From: Eutypella sp. D-1
Taxonomy: Eukaryota; Ascomycota; Sordariomycetes; Xylariales; Diatrypaceae
Direction of reading: 5' to 3'
Assembly: GCA_023313575.1 (NCBI GenBank)
Contig: JAJTTP010000010.1
Span: 372,001-436,000, forward strand
Length of the DNA stretch: 64,000 nucleotides
Below the pieces are notes generated by a model that was given only the letters and a program-made list of their open reading frames with translations, had not been told where the DNA came from and made no database searches. Numbering within the stretch: position 1 is the first letter of the stretch; the number at the start of each line of letters is the position of its first letter. Below are positions 1 through 10,926 of this stretch, piece by piece. The position numbers and the translations under genes are program-made.

Positions 1-1008
1 GTGACGAAACTGTGCGGTCCCGAGCCCCTCACCAAATACGTCGTCCTCCTCGTGGTCAGCATCCAGGTTTTCTGCGCCTACCTCCTGCGTGACGCCGCGT
101 TCTTCTCCCCTCGGTTCTGGGCCCTGGCCTACGTCGTCGGCGCCACCGCCAACCAGAACCTGTTCCTGGCCATCCACGAGATCAGCCATAACCTGGCCTT
201 CCGGTCCCCGACCGCGAACCGCCTCTTCGCCATCGTCGCCAACCTGCCCATCGCCGTGCCCTACAGCGCCAGCTTCCGCCCCTACCACCTGACGCACCAC
301 AAGTCCCTCGGCGTCGACGGGCTCGACACCGACCTGCCCACCGCCTTCGAGGCCGTCGTGCTCGACTCCGTCCTCGGCAAGGCCTTCTTCTGCACCTTCC
401 AGATCTTCTTCTACGCCCTGCGCCCCATGTGCGTCTACAGCGTGCCCTTCACCTGGGTCTCCGCCGTCAACGTCGCCGTCCAGCTCGCCTTCGACGCCGT
501 CGTCCTGCGCCTGCTCGGCACCCAGTCCCTGCTCTACCTGCTGCTGTCCTCCTTCCTGGCCGGCAGCCTGCACCCGACCGCGGGCCACTTCATCGCCGAG
601 CACTACGTCTACGAGACGGTGACGCCCGAGCAGCGGGACCCGGGCCGCGGCATTCCCGTCCCCGAGACCTTCAGTTACTACGGCCCGCTCAACGTGCTGA
701 CCTACAACGTCGGCCTGCACAACGAGCACCACGACTTCCCCGCCGTCCCCTGGACCCGCCTCCCGCGCCTCCGCCAGATCGCCGACGAGTTCTACCGCGA
801 CCTCCCCCAGCACAAGAGCTGGGTCCACGTCATCTGGCAGTTCATCTTCGACGAGAACGTCGGCATGCGCTGCCGCGTCAAGCGCAGCGAGGGCGGCCGC
901 CTCGTCGGCCAAGGCCCCGCTTGCCAGGGGAGGAAGGACAACAAGCCCCAGGCCCCCGTGCAGAAGGCCGCTGTCGCGGATTGGAAGGCCGACGAGCTCG
1001 AGGCGTGA
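1..1008 (+). CDS. Sphingolipid (dihydroceramide) delta-4 desaturase, 5'-truncated by window edge
   Basis: Membrane fatty-acid-desaturase family enzyme that puts the 4,5-trans double bond into the sphingoid base of dihydroceramide in the ER. 335 residues are visible. The frame is open from base 1 (GTG read as an internal Val), so the true start lies upstream. All three di-iron histidine clusters are present: HEISH at about residues 59-63, HLTHH at 96-100 and HNEHH at 240-244, the last followed by DFPAVPW, which is typical of the DES/DSD1 group. Hydrophobic stretches flank the clusters. The C-terminal tail is Lys/Gly-rich. No intron is evident in the visible part. It converges on the VAP gene. 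The family call is firm; the delta-4 rather than C4-hydroxylase assignment rests on resemblance to fungal DSD proteins. Confidence 0.93.
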   Translation: MTKLCGPEPLTKYVVLLVVSIQVFCAYLLRDAAFFSPRFWALAYVVGATANQNLFLAIHEISHNLAFRSPTANRLFAIVANLPIAVPYSASFRPYHLTHHKSLGVDGLDTDLPTAFEAVVLDSVLGKAFFCTFQIFFYALRPMCVYSVPFTWVSAVNVAVQLAFDAVVLRLLGTQSLLYLLLSSFLAGSLHPTAGHFIAEHYVYETVTPEQRDPGRGIPVPETFSYYGPLNVLTYNVGLHNEHHDFPAVPWTRLPRLRQIADEFYRDLPQHKSWVHVIWQFIFDENVGMRCRVKRSEGGRLVGQGPACQGRKDNKPQAPVQKAAVADWKADELEA

Positions 1009-1611
1009 TCTCGGGTGTTTTTTTGTTTTTAATTTTTGTTGCGTTCCTCACTTTTACGAGGCTATCCTGCCGGACCAGATGAGAGTGGTGATGTACCTAC
1101 TCTGCGGAGATGTGATGAATGACTTGGAAGGACCGGGCCCATGTATGGCATTCATTGGTGTACATATGCACAGGTTTAGCTGGTTGGCACATGTATATGT
1201 ATATACGTACGTATGACTTTCAGTAGAGAGGAAGAGAAAAAGACTAATGTATGTGTAATAACTCTCATCTATCTATGGAACGAGCATTCAGATAGGATTA
1301 GGTAGGTAGGTAGGCCAGGGGAGGCGTTGGGGATCGAAACTGCAAGAGAGAAAAACGCAAATCCCGTTGCTTCAAGTAAATTATTAAAAGCATTCTCTCT
1401 CCCCCAGGCTCGTTCTGTCCCTAGCCGCACAAGGTGAGTTACGGTAGACCGAGGTTGCGTCCGTACAAAGGTAGGGAACAACAAGCAGGGCGAGCGCCGA
1501 TTTCATGCGTATCGGTCTGTATTCTGTATGTGACGCCTGACTGGACTCTCTAAAGTCCCCTCTTCCCACCCCTTCCCCAGTTAGTTCCCGTACTCCCCGT
1601 TACTCGGTATA

Positions 1612-1639
1612 TCTACATTCTACATTCTACATTCTACAT
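1612..1639. repeat. Heptanucleotide microsatellite (TCTACAT)n
   Basis: Four consecutive copies of a TCTACAT-type unit in the intergenic region downstream of the desaturase gene. Confidence 0.85.
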
Positions 1640-1713
1640 CCATCTATCCCATCCACACACGCGGCTGCGTCCCTGGAAATAGCCAGCTAGTCAGCCAGAC
1701 AGAGAGACAAACC

Positions 1714-1739
1714 AAAAAAAAAAAAAAAAAAAAAAAAAA
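1714..1739 (+). repeat. 26-nt poly-A tract
   Basis: An uninterrupted run of 26 A. It could be a retroposed poly-A tail, but no retro-copied sequence is recognisable 5' of it, so slippage is the simpler explanation. The run length itself may be inexact in the assembly. Confidence 0.85.
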
Positions 1740-2312
1740 GGCTAGATACATCCACAACTTACTCACCACTTTGCCCATGAACATGAAGAACTCGGACCGG
1801 CCCTAGAAACAAAATCTACGATTCCGTGCCTATGGATGAGGCCTATCCAGGTAAGTAGGTAGGTAGGTAGGGTCCAAGCGGCAAAGCGAGCAAGGGCTGA
1901 TTCGTTGTAACTCAATTAATCCCGTCCAGCCATCCCGTCCATCTGGCGACAACCTCCTCTCTCTCTCGCAATAATGCCCGGTAGAGCGAGCGGTACGTAG
2001 CAGCAAAGCACGGACGGTGATATCAAGATAGGAGTAGGGGAAAGGGGATGTGAAAAGGGGGCCAAATCCCAGGTTGGAAAAAGAAAAAAGGGGGGGGCGA
2101 GGGACGGACACATAAGGAAACAAGTTCTTTCATATGTAATCAGCACACTCGTAACTATTGATTCCAACTCAAGTTCACAATAACCCCCCCAAATCCCCTT
2201 CCTCCCCCGCTCGGGAATAAAGTAGGTCAGGGAAGAGAAAGGGGCGGGGGGCAGGGTGTCCGCGAGTATATGCTATAAAAGTTTACAAAACAAAAAACCC
2301 TTCGCCTTGCTC

Positions 2313-2350
2313 CCACACACACACACATATCTCTCTCTCTCTTCTCTCTC
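2313..2350. repeat. CA/CT dinucleotide microsatellite
   Basis: A (CA)n run followed directly by a (TC)n run, in the non-coding DNA 3' of the VAP gene. Confidence 0.8.
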
Positions 2351-2806
2351 CATGGGTCCACCCCCTCCCTCCCGTGATACTCAAACGACACGCAATGAAA
2401 CCGCCCCGACGTGCCCACGTGGTGGATAAGGGAGCGAGGGGTATCTATAGGCGGGTATGGGGGGTCGTGCGCTCTCTGAACATGCTGGTATATAGGGCCG
2501 CCCCCGCCGCTCCCTGACCTGACAGGCGGTTCGCGTTCATTCTGCCTGTCTATCCGCCCATCCATCCGTCTGTCTGTCTGTCTACCAGCCATCTTCAGCT
2601 CTCCGCTCTCCGGCTCCTGGGGAATCTCTCCTCCACTGGTAAGATGTGGTCCCGCCTTTCTGTATTACTCCGTCCATATCGCTGCTGCCCGAGAGGGGGG
2701 TTTCCGCAGCTTTTGCTTCGTGGCATGTTATATATCTGATCGACACGCGCATGCGTTCGCCCTTTTTGGTCACAATCTATACCGCGGACCTCCTCGCACT
2801 CGTGCC

Positions 2807-4204
2807 CTAGAAGAAAAGGTATGCGAGCAGAAAGCTCAGCAGACACAGGATAGCTGTGATCTGGACGGGGACGCCCTCGGTGCCGGCTCGTACCTGCTGG
2901 GCTAGATCGGCTGGTTTGGGGCCCGACTTGCCGTCGTCTGCTGCACCCGGCTTACGCTGCCGGAGCCCGCCCTGATCCTGCTTGAGTTGTGCGATCAGCT
3001 TCTCTGCTTGGGCAAGTTGCTGCTTAAGTTCATCGTAGGTGGGTTCGGTGTTCTTGGCGACGGACGAGGCGGCGATTCCGGCGGCGGGTTTCAAGCCGGA
3101 TTCGTCGCGCTCCTCCCCCGCCTTGGACTCCGCGGCTGCAATGAAATCGCTAGGGGAGGAATAGGCTGGGGCAGCTACATCCGGCGTTGACTCAAGCTGA
3201 TTCCGAAGGGTCACTACTATGTTGCTTGGGCTGACTCGAAGTGGAAAAACAAAGGTACTTACGACACCTGCGTTCGACTGTTTCCTGGGCGTCTCTGCTT
3301 GGGCCGCAGGAGCAGGAGTTGAACCCCGGGGAGGGAGGAAGACAACACGGATCTTTCTCTCCTGCACCTCGGACTTATCCATGCTATCCCACTGTAGGAG
3401 GTCAGTCAAGCAACGAAGGCAATTTTCTCTAGAAATAGATTCTCGGCTCGGCTCACGATGGATGCAAGGTTGGCGAATTCCTTATCGCTAGTGATGGGGA
3501 CTGCCTGGACAAGGAACTTGTCACGGCATTTCGTATCTGGAGGTGGCTCTTGTTTCATAGCCTGCAGGATTACTGGTGCACAACAGTCAGTACAATCAGT
3601 ATTTGGCGATGCCGGGTGGTCGGGTCGGGTGGGCATTTCCGTACCGGAGACCTCAACCTCTTTGCCGGGTTCAACACGGCCCGAGTTTGGCCTCACGCAG
3701 TATCTAATAAATTCATCGTATTAACATCGTGTCCCGGCGAGGATGAAGGGTGTGGGGGTTGGTTCGTAGCCGGGGAGAGGAGACATACTGCTTCGGCGCA
3801 GTGGTTTTGACCTGTCGCGTGCCATGTTAGCGATTGTTTTGTTCGGAATAGTGCATCGAGACAATGAGGATAGTCGGGACAGTCGAGACAGTCAAGACAG
3901 TCAAGACATTTTCAAGGTATTTGTAAGCGTGTCATCATAAGAAAAGCAATGTAGCGCACCTTGAATGCCACCGGGTGGGGATTCGGGTTCCTGATCTTGA
4001 GGACTTCCGAGACCTCGGCAGTAAAGGGTCCTGTCGGTAGCCATGTTGTTAAAACGCTATTTTCCCTGCATCACATCACATCACATCACATCATATCATA
4101 TCCATATCACATCGCATATGGCAGATAGAAGAGACATGACATGGGGCGTGGCTTATTGACATACGGTGAAACCCGAGCTCCTGGGGGTCGATTTCGACGG
4201 ACAT
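2807..4204 (-). CDS. SCS2: VAMP-associated protein (VAP/Scs2 family), ER membrane tether
   Basis: ER tail-anchored protein whose MSP domain binds FFAT motifs and so tethers lipid-transfer proteins at membrane contact sites. Proposed exons (transcription order) are 4204-4165, 4030-3960, 3811-3789, 3703-3645, 3572-3457 and 3391-2807. Phases agree at every junction and all introns are GT-AG. The MSP domain is built by the first five exons: it begins MSVEIDPQELGF, continues with PFTAEVSEVLKIRNPNP and QYCVRPNSG, and ends near DKEFANLASI. A Pro/Ala-rich linker follows, then a short coiled coil (about YDELKQQLAQAEKLIAQLK), then a C-terminal hydrophobic anchor ending LLAYLFF. The product is about 297 aa. 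A 51-nt in-frame stretch at 3267-3217 has intron-like ends and may be removed in some transcripts. Introns 1 and 2 contain pentamer-type microsatellites. Confidence 0.9.
4069..4120. repeat. CATCA/CATAT pentamer repeats inside VAP intron 1
   Basis: Several tandem CATCA units followed by degenerate CATAT units lie within the first intron of the VAP gene. Confidence 0.8.
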
Positions 4205-6367
4205 GGTGGAATCGCGAGCGAGCGGGAAAAGGAGACGCGCTGATAGGAATTATGGAAAAGCGAGGTGAGTCGGAATTAGAATAATCGATCGGAATCCGAG
4301 CTGTAGCGACTGAGGCGAAAGGAGTAACGTGATGAGAGGTAGGAAAAAAAAAAGTATGGGTAGAGGAAGCGCGCGCACAAGGGACAAGGAAGTACAAAGC
4401 ACAAATTGACAGGCAAAAAAAAAGAAAGTCAAGGTCAGGTCAAGAGAAGTCTTGTCCAGGTTGGTCTCGTGGGTTTTGGCTTGGCGATATTCTTTGCCAG
4501 GTAGAGGTAGGTAAGGTAAGGTATAGCAGAGCAGCGTCGGCGAGCAGTGTCGGCGGGCAGCAAGGGTACGGAGAAGCAAGTGAACAAGGTGAAAGTTTAG
4601 ATTATTAATTTGGGAAAAAGGCACAGGCGAAAGTGAAAAATAATCAAGAAGGTAGAAAATTATGTGACTTGGTTATTCGGATTTGTACACAGTTATGTCA
4701 GTCATATATGTCCTTATGAGGTTATCAAAGGGGAATAAAAGGGAAGGGAAGGGAGGGAACGTCGCGTTAGATGGAAGTTCTAGGTTGTAGGTTCCCTAGA
4801 GGTAGGTACAAAGTAGTACTTAGGTACCTACTGTAGGTAGTTCAAGCGGCCCGTGGATGGGAAACCTCAGTTGTCCGGCTCCTTAGGTGTTTCTGGGTAA
4901 CTGTCTGAACTGGCGGGAGAGAGAAGCGGGATTACAGGGTGACATGGAACAGTCATTAGTGATATTAGTGATGTTCAGAACCCGGAATATGGGCAGATAG
5001 AGGTACGAAGTACGAGGAGTTACAAGTGGTTACCTTGGGTAGGTACGGGCATGCCTAGGGCTGCCAGGTGTAATTTTGGATCTTCAGGGCTCCCTCCAGT
5101 AACTAATTGGAGTTCCATCTAGCAGGTATTACTGGTGCATTTACTGAACGCTACTGAGCGCCTTAAGGGACATCTGGCCAATGCATGGAGCAAAATGCAT
5201 GAGCCCAATGCATGATTAGAAAGTTAGTGGGCTTACAGTAGGAGCGCCATCCACCCCCAGCCTGGCTTTTTGCTTTGCTTGCTTGCTTGCCAATTGCCCA
5301 ACTCCAATGTTTCCATATCCATGGATGATTGCATGTCCGATTACATGTCCGTATACCTGTCCACATGTATGTGGTTAGGTTTGAATTATACATACACGCT
5401 AGCCTAAGCTGTCAAGGCTGCCTGAAGCTTTCCCGGCAGCGACGGGCGTCATCGACATCGTGACTTCCTTACTTTGTTGTATCTCAATTGGACACCCGTG
5501 CCGATTATAAGCACGGTTAAGTAAGCACTTTCTTATTAAGTTCCTACCATGTAGGTAGAGTGTTCGGGTTTAGCACGTTGCTGTTGCTGTTGCCAGTATA
5601 CCTGCCTGCCTACCTGCCTACCTGCTTCTCCCTAACACATCCGAACAGTTCCTGGGAAATTTAATGACTTTGAATGCCATATATAGTAATCTACCTAGGT
5701 AGGTAGGTAACTGTTGTTACTTGCAGCCTGCACAACTGTAGGGCAGATACGGAGTAGGCGGCTCTTATTGAAATCTGTGAACCTCGGCTGTCAGGTCTAT
5801 CTAGAAGACTTTAGAGCAGACTGGCTGACTGGGCAGCTTGGGCTCCTTGCATTATTAAACATCGTTACTCCTTACCGGTATTACCGTACCTCCAGTTAAC
5901 AGCTATGTGCACAGACCATCTTTTAATATGTAGTACCTTATGATGGTAGTTTCTCGCTTAACTTCGATAGGCTTAGCCAAGTACGGATAACTCTTTCCAT
6001 TTCTAGAATCTCACGCTATACCTTATATGTAGCTTAAGCTTACCTACCTGGCTTACATAGTAGGAGGCAACATAAGGAATGACGTGCGGCAACTCTTTAA
6101 CCTGAACACAAACGCCTGAACGAACCAGTTCATCCCAAACCTGACTTTGGCGACACCTATGTAGAATATTGGTCCTCAGGAGAACATTGGTCATTTTGCT
6201 CATCCTCTTAATTATCTTATCATTCCGTCTCCACGGTCTCCATCCGTGGGCAGCCTAGCAGTGCCAATCCTTTTCCTTTTCCATTCCCTTTTCCATCCAC
6301 CCCGCCAACAACAACCACCACCAGCATTTACCAGTCGTTCGTACGCCCTCGCTAGCCACCACCCAGC
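4205..6367. other. Divergent intergenic region between VAP and UBX genes
   Basis: About 2.2 kb that must hold both promoters. It has A-rich and TAGG-rich segments, a CTACCTAGGTAGG motif near 5691-5709 and three AATGCATG copies near 5180-5215. The ORFs here are short, lack splice-supported extensions and look like chance. Confidence 0.55.
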
Positions 6368-7622
6368 ATGGCACCTTCAGATTTAGAACAGCTCCTGGAG
6401 ATGGGGTTCGATAAAGCGCGTGCCGAGCTCGCTGTGAAGAAGTCTGGAGGATGTAAAGCAACCCCCCTCCCTTTCCCCCCCCTCCCTGTGACCCCACCAC
6501 GATCTCAGAGGGCCCGGACGTAGCTAGGTGCGAACGACTAACAGGAATATCCACGCAGTACAAGGAGCCATGGATTGGCTGGAAAAGACGCAGGACACCC
6601 CGCTGGACGAGCTACAGGCCGACGAGGAGGAGGCGAGAATCAACGCCGCGCCCCTGGCCGACGGCGCCGTCGCCATGTCCCTGGTCTGCAACGAGTGCGG
6701 CAAGAAGTTCCGCAATCAGGCCGCCGCCGAGTTCCACGCCAGCAAGACGTGCGTTACCCACCATTAACCCTGTCCCACCACCGAGAAAACATCGCTCTGC
6801 AGCTACTGACACACCTACCCGCATTATAGCGAGCACGCCGACTTCTCTGAATCCACTGAAGAGATCGCTCCACTGACCGAGGAGGAGAAGAAAGCCCGCC
6901 TCGAGGAACTCCGGGAGAAGGTCCGGGCGAAGAAGGCTTCGAAGGCCGACGAGGACAAGGAGGAACAGAAGCGCAACGAGGTATGTTCCGTTCATCTCGC
7001 CACGTCCCTGCCACCAACTTGGCATCACGAATTGCTCTTACTACTGCCCACCGTCATCGCCACGACCGCGTGAGAAGAAAGGGGGAAGGAACTAACGCAC
7101 CGTGCCCCCCCGCAGAAAATCCGTCAGAAGGCGACTAGAGAGACACAGGATCTGAAGGAGGAGATCGCGCGCAAGGAGCAGATCAAGGAGGCGGCACGCA
7201 AGCGGCAGGAGAAGCTCGACGACCAGGAAGCGAAGCGGCGGATCAAGGCGAAGATCGAGGCAGATAAGGAGGAGCGGCGGCGGAAGGCAGAGGAGGCCAA
7301 GGCTGCGCGGGAGGGCAGGGCAGCAGCACCGGAACCTTCCACCTCCACATCAGCCGCCGCGCCCCCCGCCGCCCCGAAGACGGCGGCGCAGCACACGGAG
7401 GCGCGGCTGCGCCTGCAGACGGCGGGCGGCAACGTGATGAAGACGCTGCCGGCGGAGACGACGCTCTTCGAGCTTGCGCAGAGGCTCGAGACAGAGGACG
7501 GCGTCGCCGCCTCCCGCTTCGTCATGAACTTCCCCCGCAAGACCTTCGAGGGCTCCGTCGATTTCGGCAAGACCCTCCGCGAGGCCGGCCTCGTCCCCAG
7601 TGCCGCCCTCATCGTCCAGTGA
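6368..7622 (+). CDS. UBA-zinc finger-UBX protein, Cdc48/p97 cofactor (UBXN1/SAKS1-like)
   Basis: Adaptor expected to link ubiquitinated substrates to the Cdc48 ATPase. Exons are 6368-6452, 6559-6748, 6830-6980 and 7116-7622; every junction keeps phase and the product is 310 aa. The N-terminal UBA domain starts LEQLLEMGFDKARAELAV and continues across intron 1 into QGAMDWLEKT. Next is a C2H2-type finger beginning CNECGKKF, whose last His (SKTEH) comes from the next exon. A long charged coiled coil rich in Lys/Glu/Arg covers about residues 115-210, then an Ala/Pro linker. The C-terminal UBX domain is at about 235-310, with the FPR loop (NFPRKTF, about 281-283) that contacts Cdc48. The start is the first ATG of the UBA exon. 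The gene converges with P1. Confidence 0.93.
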
Positions 7623-8433
7623 GTTGAGTTGACTCGAGTTGAGTTGAGCGAGTGATGGCGAGGTTTGTTTGTTGAGGGAAGAGCAAAAGATCTACTGTTT
7701 TACGACCGGTATGAAATGAAAAGAAACGATTGGGCGGGAGGGGTGGTGCATGAGAGGGCGTTCTACGAGGCATGCGATTAACTACGCTACTATGAACTTT
7801 ATATCGTTCACAGTCTGTTTGGGGAGGGGATAGCCAGCTTAGCAGGAGCATGGATAGAGCACATGCCGGGGGTTCTCATCATGAGTTGATACCCGGCAAT
7901 TATTCACAAGCAGAAGAAAACAAGGGCACTTCAGAGGCGCAAATCTGCAGAAACACAGGGTTTCATATCGCATCATGTCAATGCCATGTCATGTCATCTC
8001 AGAAACGCACCCGTCGTATTAGAACTATGCGAAGAGAGTCGTCGGTTGTGATATCCCGGTTAGCCCTAGGCGCATTGCGGATATCAAAATCGTTCTTCTT
8101 TTTTCTCTTATTTGCCATTTGCCTTTCCCCTTCACGCCAACACCGAAATATGGTGCAAGTAGTAGTAGTGAGAACAACCCCCATAGCCATGCAGTCGATG
8201 ATTTGATGAAGAAGAAACACACAAAGGAGAAAAAGTGGTGAGTGAGAGGGCATGGGGGGTTTCTGAAGAGGAGGTGTTCTCTCCGTCCGCCATGGTTCGT
8301 CTCGGTTGTTTTTCTCGTCTTGCGCCGCCCGTCCGTTCCGTTCCGTTTCCGTTCCGTCGTTTGTTTTTTTCTCGCAATTTTTTTTCATTCATTCATTGGA
8401 AGATGGGGAGAAAGGAGGAAAAAAGGAAACCGC
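7623..8433. other. Convergent intergenic region, UBX / P1 3' ends
   Basis: About 0.8 kb. It contains GAGTTGA repeats directly after the UBX stop and T-rich, polypyrimidine DNA toward P1. No gene recognised; it should carry both 3' UTRs. Confidence 0.55.
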
Positions 8434-8990
8434 TTAGTCGAACAGACCGAAGCCCATGTCCTCGTCTGACTCCTCGGCGGGCTCCTCCTCCTTCTTCTCC
8501 TCGGCGGCGGCAGGGGCGTCACCACCGGCAGCAGCGCCGCCGGCAGCAGGGGCGGCGGCCGCGCCACCGCCGGAGCCGACGTTCGACAGCAGGTCTTTTA
8601 CGTCCTTGCCCTCGAGGGCCTTGGCGAAAAGCGACGTCCAGATGGGCTCGACATCGGCGACCTTGGCGGCCTTGATCAGGGTCTGGAGCTTGTCGGCCTA
8701 TATAGGAAGAGAGAAAGAAGGAGAAAGTTGTCAGTGTCATTGGTCATCCAGCGGGTGTCTTGTCTTGTCTTGTCTTGTCTTTTCTTTTCTTTTCTTTCTT
8801 TCCGCTGTCCCCATTCCCGTTGCCCGTGTCCAAAAATCTTCCACATAATTCTTTCCCAAAATCCCGATCATGTCCTATGCAAGGGTAGGTGAGTGGGTTG
8901 GTGGGTTGGGTTATTGCTCACAGTGATCTCAACGCCATCGTCGGCGAGGATAAGCGCCGCGTAGGACGAAGCAAGTTCGGCAGTCGACAT
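8434..8990 (-). CDS. RPP1: 60S acidic ribosomal protein P1
   Basis: Stalk protein of the large ribosomal subunit that helps recruit and activate elongation-factor GTPases, including EF-2, also encoded in this window. Exons are 8990-8922 (23 codons, starting [15 protein letters not shown]) and 8697-8434, joined in phase 0 across a 224-nt intron; the product is 110 aa, normal for P1. An N-terminal helical dimerisation domain is followed by a Gly/Ala-rich hinge, then an acidic Glu/Asp/Lys run and the invariant C-terminal signature [11 protein letters not shown]. The intron is dominated by TTGTC and TTTTC repeats. The start is the only ATG in exon 1 and fits the family N-terminus exactly. Confidence 0.97.
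8755..8802. repeat. TTGTC / TTTTC pentamer microsatellite in the P1 intron
   Basis: About four to five TTGTC units run directly into TTTTC units within the single intron of the P1 gene. On the transcribed strand this is a purine-rich tract. Confidence 0.85.
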
Positions 8991-10926
8991 CTTGTGTGTG
9001 GTAATGTGGTGAAGGAGAAGTCGTGAAGGAGAAGTAGAAGTTCGACAGGTTGTGTGAGGATTTTCAATTTCTTGCTTTTGCGGGCAGGCAGACTCGACTC
9101 GAGATAGGCGGAGGTTGATTAAATTTCGCGGCTGATGGATTTGGCAGCAGAAAAAAAAGATCCTAGTATGGATTAAACCGGTCCTCGTTTCCCTCGTTTA
9201 GGGTGAATGGTGGAGGGGGGGGTGCTTAGGCTTAGGCTTAGGTGGGTGGCCACGGGTTTGCTTTCTGCAGTGAATTTTTCGTAAAAAGTTGTGCCAGCAA
9301 AATAATAAGCGAATCATTCCGTCCGACTTTTAGTGGGCGGCAAACGGAAGATCGGGACTCTGATTGGCTGTTCTGGTTAAATTTCGGAGCCTGCGACTTT
9401 TCCCCTCTACCCCACTTCAACCCTCGGAGCTGGATACACAGATACTTCCGTCTGCCACCTGTCGTCGTGAGCGACACACCTGGTGGCAGCTAGCTTCTTT
9501 AGTAGTTGTCATGAATCGTGCAAAATGCCCCGCGGCAAGCCCGCGCTGCCCGACGTCAGCCACTTTGTAGGTTAGGATTGCGTCAGACCAAGCTAAAAGA
9601 TAAGTACTTGGAGCTATGTATGAAGTACCATCGGATATCCATGGATGTACCCGTCAGTGAAGGTAGGTGCTTGACTCCTCTGGGGATGATCATATTGGAA
9701 CCCCTCCTTACCCGACCCAAGCAGCCCAGCTACATTACCTTCCTCCCCTCTATGTAAGATATAGAAGTAAATCTGGTAAATCCACGGATGCATCCCTCCA
9801 ATCGTGCAGGTGCTCCATCTTTTCACATTCTGACATTTGCAGGCGTCCCTACCGCCAAGAAACATCGCGCCTATCGAAGCCCGACCTGCAGAGAAGAAGA
9901 GAAAGAAAAAAAGAAAAAAAGAAGAAAAAGAATTCTGACGGAACTTTTCAAGAGTGTGAGAGAGCATCGGTATCGCATTCTACCTACCTAGAGCTCTACT
10001 ACCTCTCTACTACATACTACAGGAAATCCATCACGGGAAGTCATTGATAAATCTCCCGTAATCGTGGCTTCCAAAGAGAGTCAATGCTAGTCACGATAAT
10101 TTTATAATTCAAGAACTCGGATTGGTTTCTTTCCCCGGCGCTGAACCAAACTTTCAATCCCGATTACTTATTAGTACTGAAGTATTCTTCATTCATACGT
10201 CATTGGCTGACTCTTTTGAGTTCCCCGGCATTCCCATTCTGCATACAGTACCTGCCCACGCGACAGCGACAATCTTGAAAACGCATGTCCAGTTACTACC
10301 AAACCTGACCCCGGGGTAAACTGTGAACGGTTGTGATTAGCTGCGGAATACACATTTTGATCACGCATATAAACTACCGATATCAATACATACACATTCC
10401 AGCAGGCCTACTACTTACTACCTACCCCCTCAGCCCCTTTATCCCCTTTCTAGTCCCGGCATCCGGCTTTTTCCCTTGTCACGTCACGTCGGGTCGGGCA
10501 GATAGGTTTAGTTCTCGCAGATCGTATATCTTCCAGCCTTCCGAGGATCACCTGGCTGTCCTGGGCACGTTCTTCAACTCCATGGTAGAGGGGTTACGAG
10601 CAAATACCAGTAGATAAGGACCACGGGTGTTTATGTCTGCGCCCTGTGTCTGTGTCTGTGTCTCTGTCTCTACCTCGCACAAAGAAGGAAACCACGGAAA
10701 AAGAGAGCGCGTTCGAAAAGTTTCCTTTTAGTGAAAAGACCAGGAAGGTACCTTTCGGTTCTTAGCCCGACCAACCTCGATTTTGACATTCGACTACCAT
10801 AAGACGTGTAGATCCGAGGATCCGAATTCTTTTTTTTTCTTCTCCTTTTTTTTTATACTCCTACCTCTATCCGCTCTACCTCCCTAACAATACCCAGACG
10901 GACCAGGACCAGACTTAAGTCACGAC
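8991..10926. other. Divergent intergenic region, P1 and DUF2408 promoters
   Basis: About 1.9 kb shared upstream DNA. It includes telomere-like motifs and a CCAAT element (ATTGG, 9363-9367) on the P1 side, and CT-rich stretches next to the DUF2408 start. No gene is supported; the small ORFs have no recognisable content. Confidence 0.55.
9197..9246. promoter_or_regulatory. TTAGGG-like / TTAGGC repeat motifs upstream of P1
   Basis: TTTAGGGTG at 9197-9205, then three TTAGG units spaced by single C at 9226-9240 followed by TGGG, about 210-255 bp upstream of the P1 start codon. Telomere-repeat-like elements bound by Tbf1/Myb-type factors are known in ribosomal-protein promoters of several fungi. 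That this array does that job is inference. Confidence 0.4.

Larger units (their letters stand above)
1009..2806. other. Convergent intergenic region, no gene seen
   Basis: Lies between the 3' ends of the desaturase (+) and VAP (-) genes. It holds low-complexity DNA: TAGG tetramer runs near 1300 and 1855, a heptamer repeat, a poly-A tract and CA/CT runs. Only short ORFs without recognisable content were found. Both 3' UTRs should lie here. Confidence 0.6.

Noticed and set aside
1714..1739. Poly-A tracts (also 31686-31709) as marks of retroposed genes
   Set aside because: No processed-gene or LINE-like sequence adjoins either tract. Slippage in intergenic DNA is enough.
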